A stretch of DNA of 64,000 nt from Symbiodinium natans (Eukaryota > Sar > Dinophyceae > Suessiales > Symbiodiniaceae). Position numbers and translations under genes: made by a program. The notes beneath the pieces are model-generated. The model searched no databases, was not told the DNA's origin, and saw only the letters and a program-made list of their open reading frames with translations. Below are positions 43,466-52,300 of this stretch, in pieces. The stretch spans positions 62,001 to 126,000 of the forward strand of contig CAJNDS010002723.1 of NCBI GenBank assembly GCA_905221605.1, in the 5' to 3' direction. Numbering within the stretch: the stretch's first letter is position 1; each line of letters opens with the position of its first letter.

Positions 43466-43694
43466 TGCGGAGCTGCAATTGGTATTGTAGAAAGGAGTTG
43501 GTATTGGAAGTTGAAGGGTCAATGAACCCGGTAATCTTTGGCTCAAGCCATGACCAAAGCGGTCAAAGGTTTCGTAAAAAGTGTGCCCTTGGTTTGGGGT
43601 CTTGTTGTTCGGTTGTTGGTTGTTCCAGGGGGATTAAGGGTTTCTGTTGGGGTTGACTGTTTTGTTCCTTGTCCTCCTTCGGTTGCCCCCCGTA
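43466..43694 (+). repeat. 5' LTR, 229 bp
   Basis: Begins TGCGGAGCTGCAATTGG and ends TTGCCCCCCGTA; it ends in TA rather than the usual CA. Identical to the 3' LTR except T/C near 43671. Contains TTTGGCTCAAG at 43529-43539, which equals the 3' end of the dinoflagellate spliced leader. Confidence 0.95.
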
Positions 43695-43706
43695 GGTTAT
43701 GAGCCC
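43695..43706 (+). promoter_or_regulatory. Primer-binding site, half-tRNA initiator-Met type
   Basis: GGTTATGAGCCC starts directly after the LTR. Its complement GGGCTCATAACC is the anticodon arm, with CAU anticodon, of eukaryotic initiator tRNA-Met, not the tRNA 3' end. Copia and Ty5 prime this way from a cleaved initiator tRNA. Confidence 0.7.
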
Positions 43707-43756
43707 AAATTAGGCTTCCTGCGGAATTGGTAAAGATTTTTCGTTTGTTTAACGCC

Positions 43757-46042
43757 ATGGACATGATGCGGCGTCGCTCTGAGCCTGGACTGTCGCCAAC
43801 GGCCAATGAAGCCGAAGGAAATCGTGGTGATGGGGGTGAAGATCGACAACAAATGGTACAAGCACTGACAGATGGTAGGGAGGTTGCAATGATACAACCA
43901 ACGCCTCAGGTGGAAAACGAAGTGGTTCCGGTTCAAGCAGCAAATCCTTTCTGGAGCGAGCGGGCTCAAGAAGAAATGAGACTTAGGCAGTCAAGGCCGG
44001 CAAGTCTTCCCGCGAGCGGAGGGGATAGGAGTGGTGAAGGTACGAGGAGACCGCCTTCGCTGCAAGATCTTTTGGGTCAGGAACCTGCACCTGTTGAGAG
44101 ACCATCGTCAGGCTTAATGGGACAAATGGAACGAGGTACTATTGGTGGAGTGCAAGCCGACGAAGAACTCATTCCTGATGTTAGTGGTGAAGAGCAATCT
44201 GAAGATATGGCGGTGGTGAAGCGTGCGCTGAAAGAGTTGCTTGTGCAGACAAAGGAGCTGGGGAACAGGTTGCATCGGGTGGAGGAAAAAAGCTATACCT
44301 CTGCTGCATCTGGGTCAGCTTCAAGGGCACGGAGCTCTGGAGTGGTGGACGCAAACACGGCATATCCTCTAGGAATGACTCCAGAGAAGCAGTACCTGCC
44401 AGGACAAGTTTTCTACACGGATGGTATGGGTGGTTTTTGGACTGTGTTGCCTGATGGGACATGGCTGCCTATTGAGGGCTACGACCTGCCAAAGGGTTGT
44501 GATCTTCAATCCTTGCCTGGGTCCAGGAAGGGGGATGTTCAAGTGGAGGATGAAAAAGAAGTGCCAATGATGCATGTAGCTGAAGGGAAGAAACCCTCCA
44601 GATTGCCTCCATTGAATTACCCCACGGGAGGTCTTGCAAGTGGTGGATATGCAAGTGGACCACCTGGTTTAACACATGTTCCGATTACTTCCGTGCCATC
44701 AGGTGTTGATGGTTCTGTCGCACCTGCGGGGAACCAGCCCGGTTTTGTTTCAGCTCGGGAAACTGCAACGCAAGAGAACTCAGCAGGATCGGGTGGATAT
44801 ACAATGGTGGATGATGTTCCGTATCGGTGGAAAATGGTCGCTGGGAAGTTGGAATTAGAAAAGGTTCCGCTCACAGCTGTTACGCCTGGTATAGGACATG
44901 GACTACCTCAAGGGCCTGGTGGAAGGGTCAGCTTACCTCCTGGAGCAGTGGTGCCACGCGGTATGCCAATCACTGGTGATAGTTCTGGAACCGAACGTCC
45001 GGAGGCTCTCGGGAAGCATGTGATGAGCCTTCCAACTTTGGCAGACTACACACCAAGCAATCCGACGGCACTGGGTGATTGGATCGCAATGATCGAACCA
45101 ATGTTGTCTTCGCTGACAGATACAGGAAGAGTGTGGTGGCAATGCGTCTACTCAAAGGCATATCAAGCGTATGCCAAATGGTTGAGTGTTTCTCCACTGG
45201 AAAGGTTGGGCATCAAGGCTGAGCTAGAAGGGCTCAAGGTGGTTCAAACTGTGCATGTTTTGTTGGAGCAGAGAGCGGTGTCTTTGCTGCTACAGGCGAT
45301 TCCGGAGAGATTGAAGACCGAGATCGTTTCCACTCGAATGTTGGGGTCGGTGATGATATTTTACAAATTGCTGACGGTCTACCAACCAGGTGGAGCAAAT
45401 GAGCGCAGCACAATGTTGAACTTCTTGGTGCAACCATCTTCAGCAACCTCGATTTCAGAGGCTATTAAGGGAGTGCGACAATGGGCGCAATGGCGTTCCC
45501 GATTAAGGGAGCTGCGAGCATCCGAGCCGGACGCTACCTTGCTTATCAAGGGATTGGATGCTTTATCATCCGCGTTGCTGGCAAAACACCCTACGGTGCA
45601 TTTCAGAGTGGCATCCTTTCGGGAGAAATTGGGGGTGGACTACTCGCCGACCTCTGAAACTGCGACACAACTAGCTGAAATGTTACAGGCAGAGTTTGAA
45701 CTGCTATTGCATAGTGCTGGTGAACAAGAGGTGAAGCAGGACTCGGACGCCAAGAAAAGGGCCAGGTTAAACAAGGCCCAAAAGGGAACTGGTGACGAGA
45801 CAGAGGAGGGTGACAAAGGCAAAGGGAAAGGAAAAAGGTACAGCGGAGATGGTGAACGTCCTTTCTGTTGGATATATGGGAAGACCGATGCAGGTTGCAA
45901 GTTCGGATCCCGCTGCAAATTTCGCCATGACAAAGACTCCCTTGAGCGAGGAAGATGTTTTGAGTGTGGGGCCGTTGGCCATCTGCAGCCGCAATGTCCA
46001 TATAAGGATGGTGCAAGTTCCAATGTGGACTCAAATCCCTGA
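43757..46042 (+). CDS. gag: Gag of the Copia-group element
   Basis: The first ATG (43757) has a strong context (GCCATGG); about 761 codons. The N-terminal third is charged and low in complexity. A helical Gag core lies at about residues 415-655, with WWQCVYSKAYQAYAKWL and VRQWAQWRSRLRELRASEPD, as in Copia/UBN2-type capsids. Near the C-terminus come a CCCH finger (C-x9-C-x5-C-x3-H, starting CWIYGKTDAGCKFG) and a CCHC zinc knuckle (CFECGAVGHLQPQC), which would bind the genomic RNA. Gag should form the cytoplasmic particle. The frame closes at 46042 while the next frame (+1) is open from 45792, so Gag-Pol would need a +1 frameshift, or the break is an indel. Confidence 0.88.
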   Translation: MDMMRRRSEPGLSPTANEAEGNRGDGGEDRQQMVQALTDGREVAMIQPTPQVENEVVPVQAANPFWSERAQEEMRLRQSRPASLPASGGDRSGEGTRRPPSLQDLLGQEPAPVERPSSGLMGQMERGTIGGVQADEELIPDVSGEEQSEDMAVVKRALKELLVQTKELGNRLHRVEEKSYTSAASGSASRARSSGVVDANTAYPLGMTPEKQYLPGQVFYTDGMGGFWTVLPDGTWLPIEGYDLPKGCDLQSLPGSRKGDVQVEDEKEVPMMHVAEGKKPSRLPPLNYPTGGLASGGYASGPPGLTHVPITSVPSGVDGSVAPAGNQPGFVSARETATQENSAGSGGYTMVDDVPYRWKMVAGKLELEKVPLTAVTPGIGHGLPQGPGGRVSLPPGAVVPRGMPITGDSSGTERPEALGKHVMSLPTLADYTPSNPTALGDWIAMIEPMLSSLTDTGRVWWQCVYSKAYQAYAKWLSVSPLERLGIKAELEGLKVVQTVHVLLEQRAVSLLLQAIPERLKTEIVSTRMLGSVMIFYKLLTVYQPGGANERSTMLNFLVQPSSATSISEAIKGVRQWAQWRSRLRELRASEPDATLLIKGLDALSSALLAKHPTVHFRVASFREKLGVDYSPTSETATQLAEMLQAEFELLLHSAGEQEVKQDSDAKKRARLNKAQKGTGDETEEGDKGKGKGKRYSGDGERPFCWIYGKTDAGCKFGSRCKFRHDKDSLERGRCFECGAVGHLQPQCPYKDGASSNVDSNP

Positions 46043-48581
46043 GAGAAGCAGATCTAAAGGGAATTCTCCCAAAGGGGGAAAGGGCGGCAAAGGTGCGAAA
46101 TGGGGAAATGCCAAAAAGGCAGAGGTAGCTGAAGGAGGAGATGAGATGGCTAATGCGGGATTGGATAAAGGTTCTGCAAGTCCCTCATCACCATCAACAC
46201 CCAATCAAGTCCTTGCTGAAGCGTTGGAAGTGCTGAAATCTATGAAGCTGTCATCAGCGCAGTCAGCATCGAGCGGGGATCCCAGTGTTCGAATGTTATG
46301 TGGATCTGGATTGTTTCAGCAGGAAGGGAGAGTGGCGTTGGTGGATACAGCTGCTACGCATCTTGTGCGGACGCTTTTTCCATGGGAATGTTTACCCGAC
46401 ACTACTGTTATGGTGCAAAGCGCGCTTGGTGGTGTGGCAATGAGGATTACAGAGAAAGGGACGTTGATTAGGGAAGACAATGGGCCCCTGATTATCCCTC
46501 TCTGGTTGATTTTGGAGTTTGGGGCGAACCTCACTGTGATCAATGGGATGTGTCACGTGGGTGCAAAATCTTCGCTGGACCAGCTCTTGTGGTTTGAACA
46601 TGGCTGTTTGGTTATGGATTACAAAACAGCTGAAAAAATGGTTTTGCATGCTGAAAGGCAGCGTGTGTCTTGGTCCCATTCTCAATGGAGGAATGGAAGG
46701 ACGGACTGTGGAGTCGGTTCGTCGGATGCCACGTTGTTGCTGAAGCAGGGAGAAGGCCGAGGAGTATGCGTTCTACATGTGGCCAGGGTTTCTGACACCA
46801 ATGAGTGTTCGGGAATGGGCATGTTGGACTCGGGAGCATCACATCCTCTCAGATCACTTCGTCCTGGAGAACAGCTTCCGCAGCAAAAGGTGTTGGTGTC
46901 TTTAGCTGTTGGATCTCGGGAGATGTGTATTACTCCAGGTGGGACCCTGGTAACTCCTGAAGTGGTAGATCCACTAGTGCCAATTGGCAAAGCGAGCGCC
47001 TTGGTTGGTCTCAGAGTTCAGTGGCGTGGTGGCAAGTGCACAGCCTCACATCCTGTTCTGGGGGAACTTCGCGTTCGTGATCTGAATGGGTGCCCTTGTT
47101 TGGAAAAGGAGGTGGCGCTTCAGATCATTGATGAAATGGATTGGTGCTCACCAAAGCAAGCTTTGAAGGTGGCACGTATGGTTCAAGGGTGTCCGAATAC
47201 GGACAACGAGGTGGCTGTAAAAACGTCGTTGCAAAGCGCAGCGCGGACAGCGTCAGCGAATGAGGAGGAGTTCGTCCAGGCATGCTGGAGATTTCTTCGG
47301 TGGTATTATGGGGATATACCAGAAAATATGCTGATGGAGCTGTTGCCACGTGGAGATATTGCGGCGTTGCCTTTCAACCGTCATAAAAGGAGACGGCTGG
47401 CACGAGCAAAAAGGGTGGTGGTACACCTATTTTCGGGAAAACAAAAATGGCATTTTCCCAGTCGGGATGTGGAGGTACTGGAGCTGGATTTGACAAAAGG
47501 TGGTGACCTACATAATTCGAGCGTCTGGAAGTATCTTCTGCATCTGGCGGCTGAAGGAAAGGTGGTTGCTGTGGTGGGAGGACCTCCATGCAGGACAGTG
47601 TCAAGGTTGAGAGGTGAAGACGGCGGTCCACCTGTATTACGCCGACGCTGTGGACCTGAACGGTTAGGGTTAAAGAGTCTTCCTTGGCCACATCAAGAAT
47701 TAGCTCAAAAGGATGGTGTTTTACTTCTGAAGATGCTTTTCCTATATGACGTGGCGGTGCATTCAAGGTGTGGAACTGCTGAAGTCATCAATGGAAGTTC
47801 TGTCTTCTTTGGCATGGAAAGCCCTGGGGACCCTGAACTCATAGGGAAAGATTTCTCTCAGAACGGCAAAACGGTCTTGAGTGCTGAGGATCTGGTGGAT
47901 GGTTCTCAGGAAGGGCTCTCAAGTCCTACCTTCTGGAGTTGGCCAGAGGTGAAAAGCTTTTGTGAGCGTTATGGAATGTACGCTGCACACTTTGATCAAG
48001 GAGCATTGGGACATGCTCTGGTGAAACCTACGACTTTCCTGGTGTCTGATATGGAACTATGGGAATCGTTGGAACAGGTTCGCGTGGTTGTTCCGTGGTC
48101 AGCAACATTCGCTTCTACCCTGGAAGAGCGTATTGGACAATCCTCTATATGGGCGCGATGGGCGTTTGGATTGGTTAAAAGAATACGTCACAGGTTGGCA
48201 CAATGGTTGCATGAGAGCGATGCTGAACGGGAAGCTACGGTGTTAAAAAAAGAAGAACGAGAAGGGACGTTACGGAGGTTGACGACCGAGGAGCGAGCTT
48301 TCCGTGACCATTGCCTAAGGGGGCATATTCCCTTCAGACGTGATTGTCAAATCTGTGTGTCTGCTGCTGGAAAAGAGCGTCGCCATTTGAGGCGAAAGCA
48401 TGGGGATGCTTACACTTTATCATTGGACTTAGCGGGTCCATACAAGTTTCAAAGGATGCTCACCAGCAGAAGCCACGACACGCTGTTATTGGTGTGTATC
48501 AATTTCCAATGTTGGATCCCAATGTGGGTCGCCCTCCAGAAAAGGAGGAAGATGCGGATGAGGTGGAAGATCAGGTGGTAG
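45792..48581 (+). CDS. pol: Pol part 1: two protease-like domains, C5-methyltransferase-like domain, integrase N-terminus
   Basis: Open frame without its own ATG start; real content probably begins near 46030 (+1 from Gag). Residues counted from 45792. First retropepsin-like unit: VALVDTAATHLVR, Asp185. Second: MLDSGASHPLRSL, Asp346, with the canonical DSGA. Residues 545-790 are a C5-cytosine-methyltransferase-like domain: motif I-like HLFSGKQKW, an acidic ELDL strand, the PC motif GGPPCRTVSR with Cys600, MESPGDP (Glu676) where ENV normally sits, and a late KPTTFLV. Motif I lacks its second glycine and I see no clear QxRxR, so activity is uncertain. The C-terminus is the integrase HHCC-like zinc region (H-x5-H-x6-C-x2-C, LRGHIPFRRDCQIC) and the first catalytic Asp in SLDLAGPYK (48426). 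The frame leaves integrase near 48495. Confidence 0.85.
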   Translation: MTRQRRVTKAKGKEKGTAEMVNVLSVGYMGRPMQVASSDPAANFAMTKTPLSEEDVLSVGPLAICSRNVHIRMVQVPMWTQIPERSRSKGNSPKGGKGGKGAKWGNAKKAEVAEGGDEMANAGLDKGSASPSSPSTPNQVLAEALEVLKSMKLSSAQSASSGDPSVRMLCGSGLFQQEGRVALVDTAATHLVRTLFPWECLPDTTVMVQSALGGVAMRITEKGTLIREDNGPLIIPLWLILEFGANLTVINGMCHVGAKSSLDQLLWFEHGCLVMDYKTAEKMVLHAERQRVSWSHSQWRNGRTDCGVGSSDATLLLKQGEGRGVCVLHVARVSDTNECSGMGMLDSGASHPLRSLRPGEQLPQQKVLVSLAVGSREMCITPGGTLVTPEVVDPLVPIGKASALVGLRVQWRGGKCTASHPVLGELRVRDLNGCPCLEKEVALQIIDEMDWCSPKQALKVARMVQGCPNTDNEVAVKTSLQSAARTASANEEEFVQACWRFLRWYYGDIPENMLMELLPRGDIAALPFNRHKRRRLARAKRVVVHLFSGKQKWHFPSRDVEVLELDLTKGGDLHNSSVWKYLLHLAAEGKVVAVVGGPPCRTVSRLRGEDGGPPVLRRRCGPERLGLKSLPWPHQELAQKDGVLLLKMLFLYDVAVHSRCGTAEVINGSSVFFGMESPGDPELIGKDFSQNGKTVLSAEDLVDGSQEGLSSPTFWSWPEVKSFCERYGMYAAHFDQGALGHALVKPTTFLVSDMELWESLEQVRVVVPWSATFASTLEERIGQSSIWARWAFGLVKRIRHRLAQWLHESDAEREATVLKKEEREGTLRRLTTEERAFRDHCLRGHIPFRRDCQICVSAAGKERRHLRRKHGDAYTLSLDLAGPYKFQRMLTSRSHDTLLLVCINFQCWIPMWVALQKRRKMRMRWKIRW

Positions 48582-49250
48582 ATGATGGTGCTGGTGTTGG
48601 AGAATGGTTAGGCGATGCAGTCGCTAACTTCGAGGAGGAAGACTCTGCACCGGTGGAACCTGCGCCAGTTCTGGAGGCAGAGGTGTTGAAAATTCAAGCT
48701 TCTGAAAAATCCTGGAAGGAACTGAAGGACCACTTGACCCAACCGGTCCGTATGATCAATTTCGTTATGGTGGAGCCGATTGTGGACAAACAGCAAACAA
48801 CTGTTTTATCGGCAGTTCAAAGAATGATGGTGCGCTTGCAGAGACATGGGTATCCGGTGTTGAGAATCCACTCAGATCGAGCGGGGGAGTTTGTCAATGC
48901 ACGCTTCCGGTCCTTTTGCGAAACTCGTCTGATATATAGGACAACTGGTGATCCTGGAGTCCCGCAAACAAATGGGCGCGCTGAAGCATGTGTGGGTTTA
49001 TTCAAACGTGGTGTCAGGTCGCTCTTAAAGGAGGCGCGACTCGGGCCGGCGTACTGGGCACTGGCTGCTCGCCATTGGTCAATGTTACGGTGGCAGAAAG
49101 CTGAAAGGGAGTTGGGGTTGAATCCTAAAGCCTTGCTTCCCTTTGGTGCTCAGATTCAAGTTAAACGTCGTCCGTGGGAGTTGCTGGGTCCGGATGGAAC
49201 AAAGAAAGGTCGGCAATGGGTCGATCGTACGCAGCCTGCACTTCCCTGGT
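48490..49250 (+). CDS. pol: Pol part 2: integrase catalytic core
   Basis: A frame shifted by -1 from part 1 resumes the homology with GVYQFPML. An acidic linker of about 75 residues (EKEEDADEVEDQ... FEEEDSAPVEP) follows, then the core: VLRIHSDRAGEFVN with the second catalytic Asp (48875) and PQTNGRAEACVG with the catalytic Glu (48983), giving D-D-35-E spacing between the last two. First-to-second Asp spacing is about 150 residues because of the linker. Integrase joins the cDNA ends to host DNA in the nucleus. Homology passes to another frame (+1) near 49245, where GGYWVEAQG and TTIFSNIKEPPELELE (to 49360) supply the C-terminal part. Confidence 0.82.
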
Positions 49251-49365
49251 GGTTATTGGGTGGAAGCTCAAGGGACTGCAAAAGATCCGGATGAACTGGT
49301 GTTATTTCCCTGCACTACGATTTTTTCTAATATAAAGGAACCGCCTGAATTGGAGCTGGAAAGGG

Positions 49366-52300
49366 GTGGTAGAAGAACCGGAGCCTTCTCCTCCAGAGCA
49401 TCGTCTCAAGATGAAAAAACGGGCGCTTCGGTTCGCTGATGAGGAAGGTCCTCCTTTACCTCCGCCTCGCGATCCTCCAGTTCGCCATCGGTTGATGGAA
49501 AAAAGCCCGGCCTCTTCACTGCGTGGTCATGTGGGCTCCTTGCGCTTGCTTCGCAAGCGGGGGGAGAGTCCGCCCTTAGAAATTTTCGAGGATGACATGC
49601 AGGGTCTGGGGGAGCTGGAAGAAAATGCAGATGTTGAGGACAATGTTCCTGGTGATGAGTATTGGCCGACTTGCTGTTCTCCTCATGAAAATGCTTATTT
49701 GGTCTGCAAAAGTGAGACTGCTGAGGATGGAACACAGTTGGAAAAAGAAGAGCAAAAAGCCAAGTCAATGTATGAAAGGTCTATGTATGATTACGTGGAC
49801 TGTGAGGAGCTTTTGGAAGGGATTGTATACCCAAAGAGGGTGAATCGAAGAGGTGGTATCAACAATTGGTGTACAAGTACGCGAGCTCTGGTGTTGGGCC
49901 ACTATACTCATGGCGGAGTGTGTGGTATCACAAAAGAGACTCATCGAAGACCATGGCTATGTCGTTATTTGGCATCATTCGTGAGGCACCACAATCCTGA
50001 AGCCAAATTTTCTGCTCTTCAGATCTCGTGCAATGCTCCGGTGTCATTGCATAGGGATAGTCACAATGAAAAACATTGCTGCAATTATGTGTGTGGCTTT
50101 GGTGACTATAAAGATGGTCAGCTGTGGGTTGAGGATGAAAAGGTTTTAGAGGAAGGAGCTGAAGTGGTGGAGCAATCTTATGGGAAGAAAGTCCTACCTG
50201 GAAAATTGGTGGATATCCACTGGAACTTCATGTCGTTCTTTCCGAGAAAGCTGCATGGCCCTATGCCTTGGAAAGGAAACAGGGTATCCTTGACAGGGTA
50301 CACACCTGTTTTTATGGAGCGTTTGAGCTACAAGGATAGGTGCTATCTTCTCCAATGCAAGTTTCCTCTTCCGGAACCACAGGCTGAAGAAGGTGAAAAA
50401 AGGAAGTGGTTAAAAATGACGTTGAAAGAGACCTCGCTGGACGACCTTGCAGAAGAAGTCGACTACGCTGTGTTCGAAGCGCATCAATGGGCTCTAGAAG
50501 AGCATTTGAGTATTCGACGCCTAATTGCTGAACAGGAATGTTGCATCTTGGACGAGTTCCATGGATCGGCCAATGAGTCGAGTGAAGAAAAAGGATCAGA
50601 GACTAGAGAATGGCTGGTTAAAGCAAAAAGGGCTGAGGAACAGCTATCGAAGTTTTTGGTCAAAGCAGCTCAAGTTCAGCAAATGGTACAAGAAAATACC
50701 GCGCTTGAGGCAGCAGAGGAGGTTGAGTTCCTGCAAACAAAAACAATCCCTACACAAGAAGCCATGCAAGAGCTGGAAAAGTGGAGGGAATCATTGTCGG
50801 ACGAGGTGACGTCTTTGGTGAAAGAGTTGGAGGTGGTGGGACCAACAACTCAAGAAAAGCTGGACAAATTGGCGGAAGAGCCTAATGCACCGGTGATTGA
50901 GTACGTTCCCAGTCTGGTGGTGTTTACCCGGAAGCAAGGGACAGGGAGGCGACGTGCCCGTCTCTGTGCATGTGGAAACTTCATTTCGTCAACGGCAGCT
51001 ACAGAATATGAAGGGCCGAGGTCACTCAGTCGTCACTCGCTGTACGCTCCAGGTTTAGATTCAACTACATTTAGGTGTCAAGTGAGGCACGCAGCATATA
51101 TGGTGTGGATCATCGCTGGCTTAGACATTTCCAAAGCTTTTCTGACGGCGCCGATGAATAGGGCGCAAAGAGAAGGGCGTTTGGTGGTGGTGCAGCCCCC
51201 AAGGGCGGCGGTGAAATTGGGTCTTTGCACAAAGGAGGAGCGGTGGATTGTGAGAAAGGCCTTGTACGGTTTGGCCGAAAGTCCTGCAGCATGGGTGGAG
51301 TGGCGAGACCAACGTCTTCAAGGTATGTCTTGGGTGTCACAGGATGGACAAGCAATGAGCTTTCAGAGGTCCAATGCAGACCCAAGTCTGTTCCTTATTA
51401 TGGCGCAAGAGAAGCTGGAAGGTGCAAGCAAGTTGGTAGGGACAATGGGTCTTTACGTGGATGATTTTTTGATGGCTGGGACTATGACAGTGCTCCGGGA
51501 GGCCTTGGAACAGATTAGGAAGGAGTGGAAAACTTCTGAACCCGAGTTCTGTGGTCCAGGCTGTGGTGATGGATTCCTGAAGTTTTTGGGTGTCCAAATC
51601 TGGTATCGAAATGGCAGCTTCTTTCTCAACCAGGAGGACTTTGTGAGAGATTTGCTGAACCGACGAGGGTATCAGATCGATGAAACTGGAAAAGGGAGTA
51701 ACCTGCCAATGGTGAAAGAAACTCCAGGTGAAGAAGAGGAGGTGGATATTCCTTCCTTGCGAGCGGCTCAAGGTGCCGTAGGGGAGTTCCTCTGGGTGGC
51801 AATCAAAACTCGACCTGATTTGGCGTTCTGCACGAGCCAGTTGTCTTTGTGGACATCCCGAAGGCCGCGATTTGTGGTTAAAAAGGCTGAGGAGGTTTTC
51901 CGATACCTTGCTGCAACTCCAACGTTAGGCTTGACGTTCGGAGCAATCGCAACATGCGAAAAAGAAAGAAATGAGGTGTTGCGTTATGGACGAGGCGTTA
52001 AGGTGGTGGAGTCCTACGCGGATGCCAGCTTTGCAGCAGGTGAAAACGAAAAGAGCCACTCAGGAGCGGTGGTGGTGTGGGGTGACTGTCCAGTGATGTG
52101 GGCAACACAAAGACAATCAACGGTGGCTTTAAGTACAGCTGAAGCTGAATTACATGCGTCCATAGAGGGAGCAACGATGATTCAGTCGTGCACCCCTATA
52201 ATTGCCGCTTTGGTTGGAACAGGTGAAGAATCGCTGCAAAAAGTGCTGTATACAGATTCGGTTTCAACGTGCTCGATCATTCAATATCCTGCTGGAAGCT

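Noticed and set aside
46042-46042. Firm call of programmed +1 frameshifting between gag and pol
   Set aside because: Three other frame breaks in the same element make a simple indel or sequencing error equally likely.
47400-48110. Calling the methyltransferase-like domain a proven active DNMT
   Set aside because: The PC motif is present, but motif I lacks its second glycine, ENV is replaced by ESP and no QxRxR is obvious; only the fold-level similarity is supported.
49880-50320. Naming the oxygenase-like domain TET, JBP or AlkB
   Set aside because: HxD, H and R are shared by all 2OG-Fe(II) oxygenase families; the sequence alone does not decide the subfamily or substrate.
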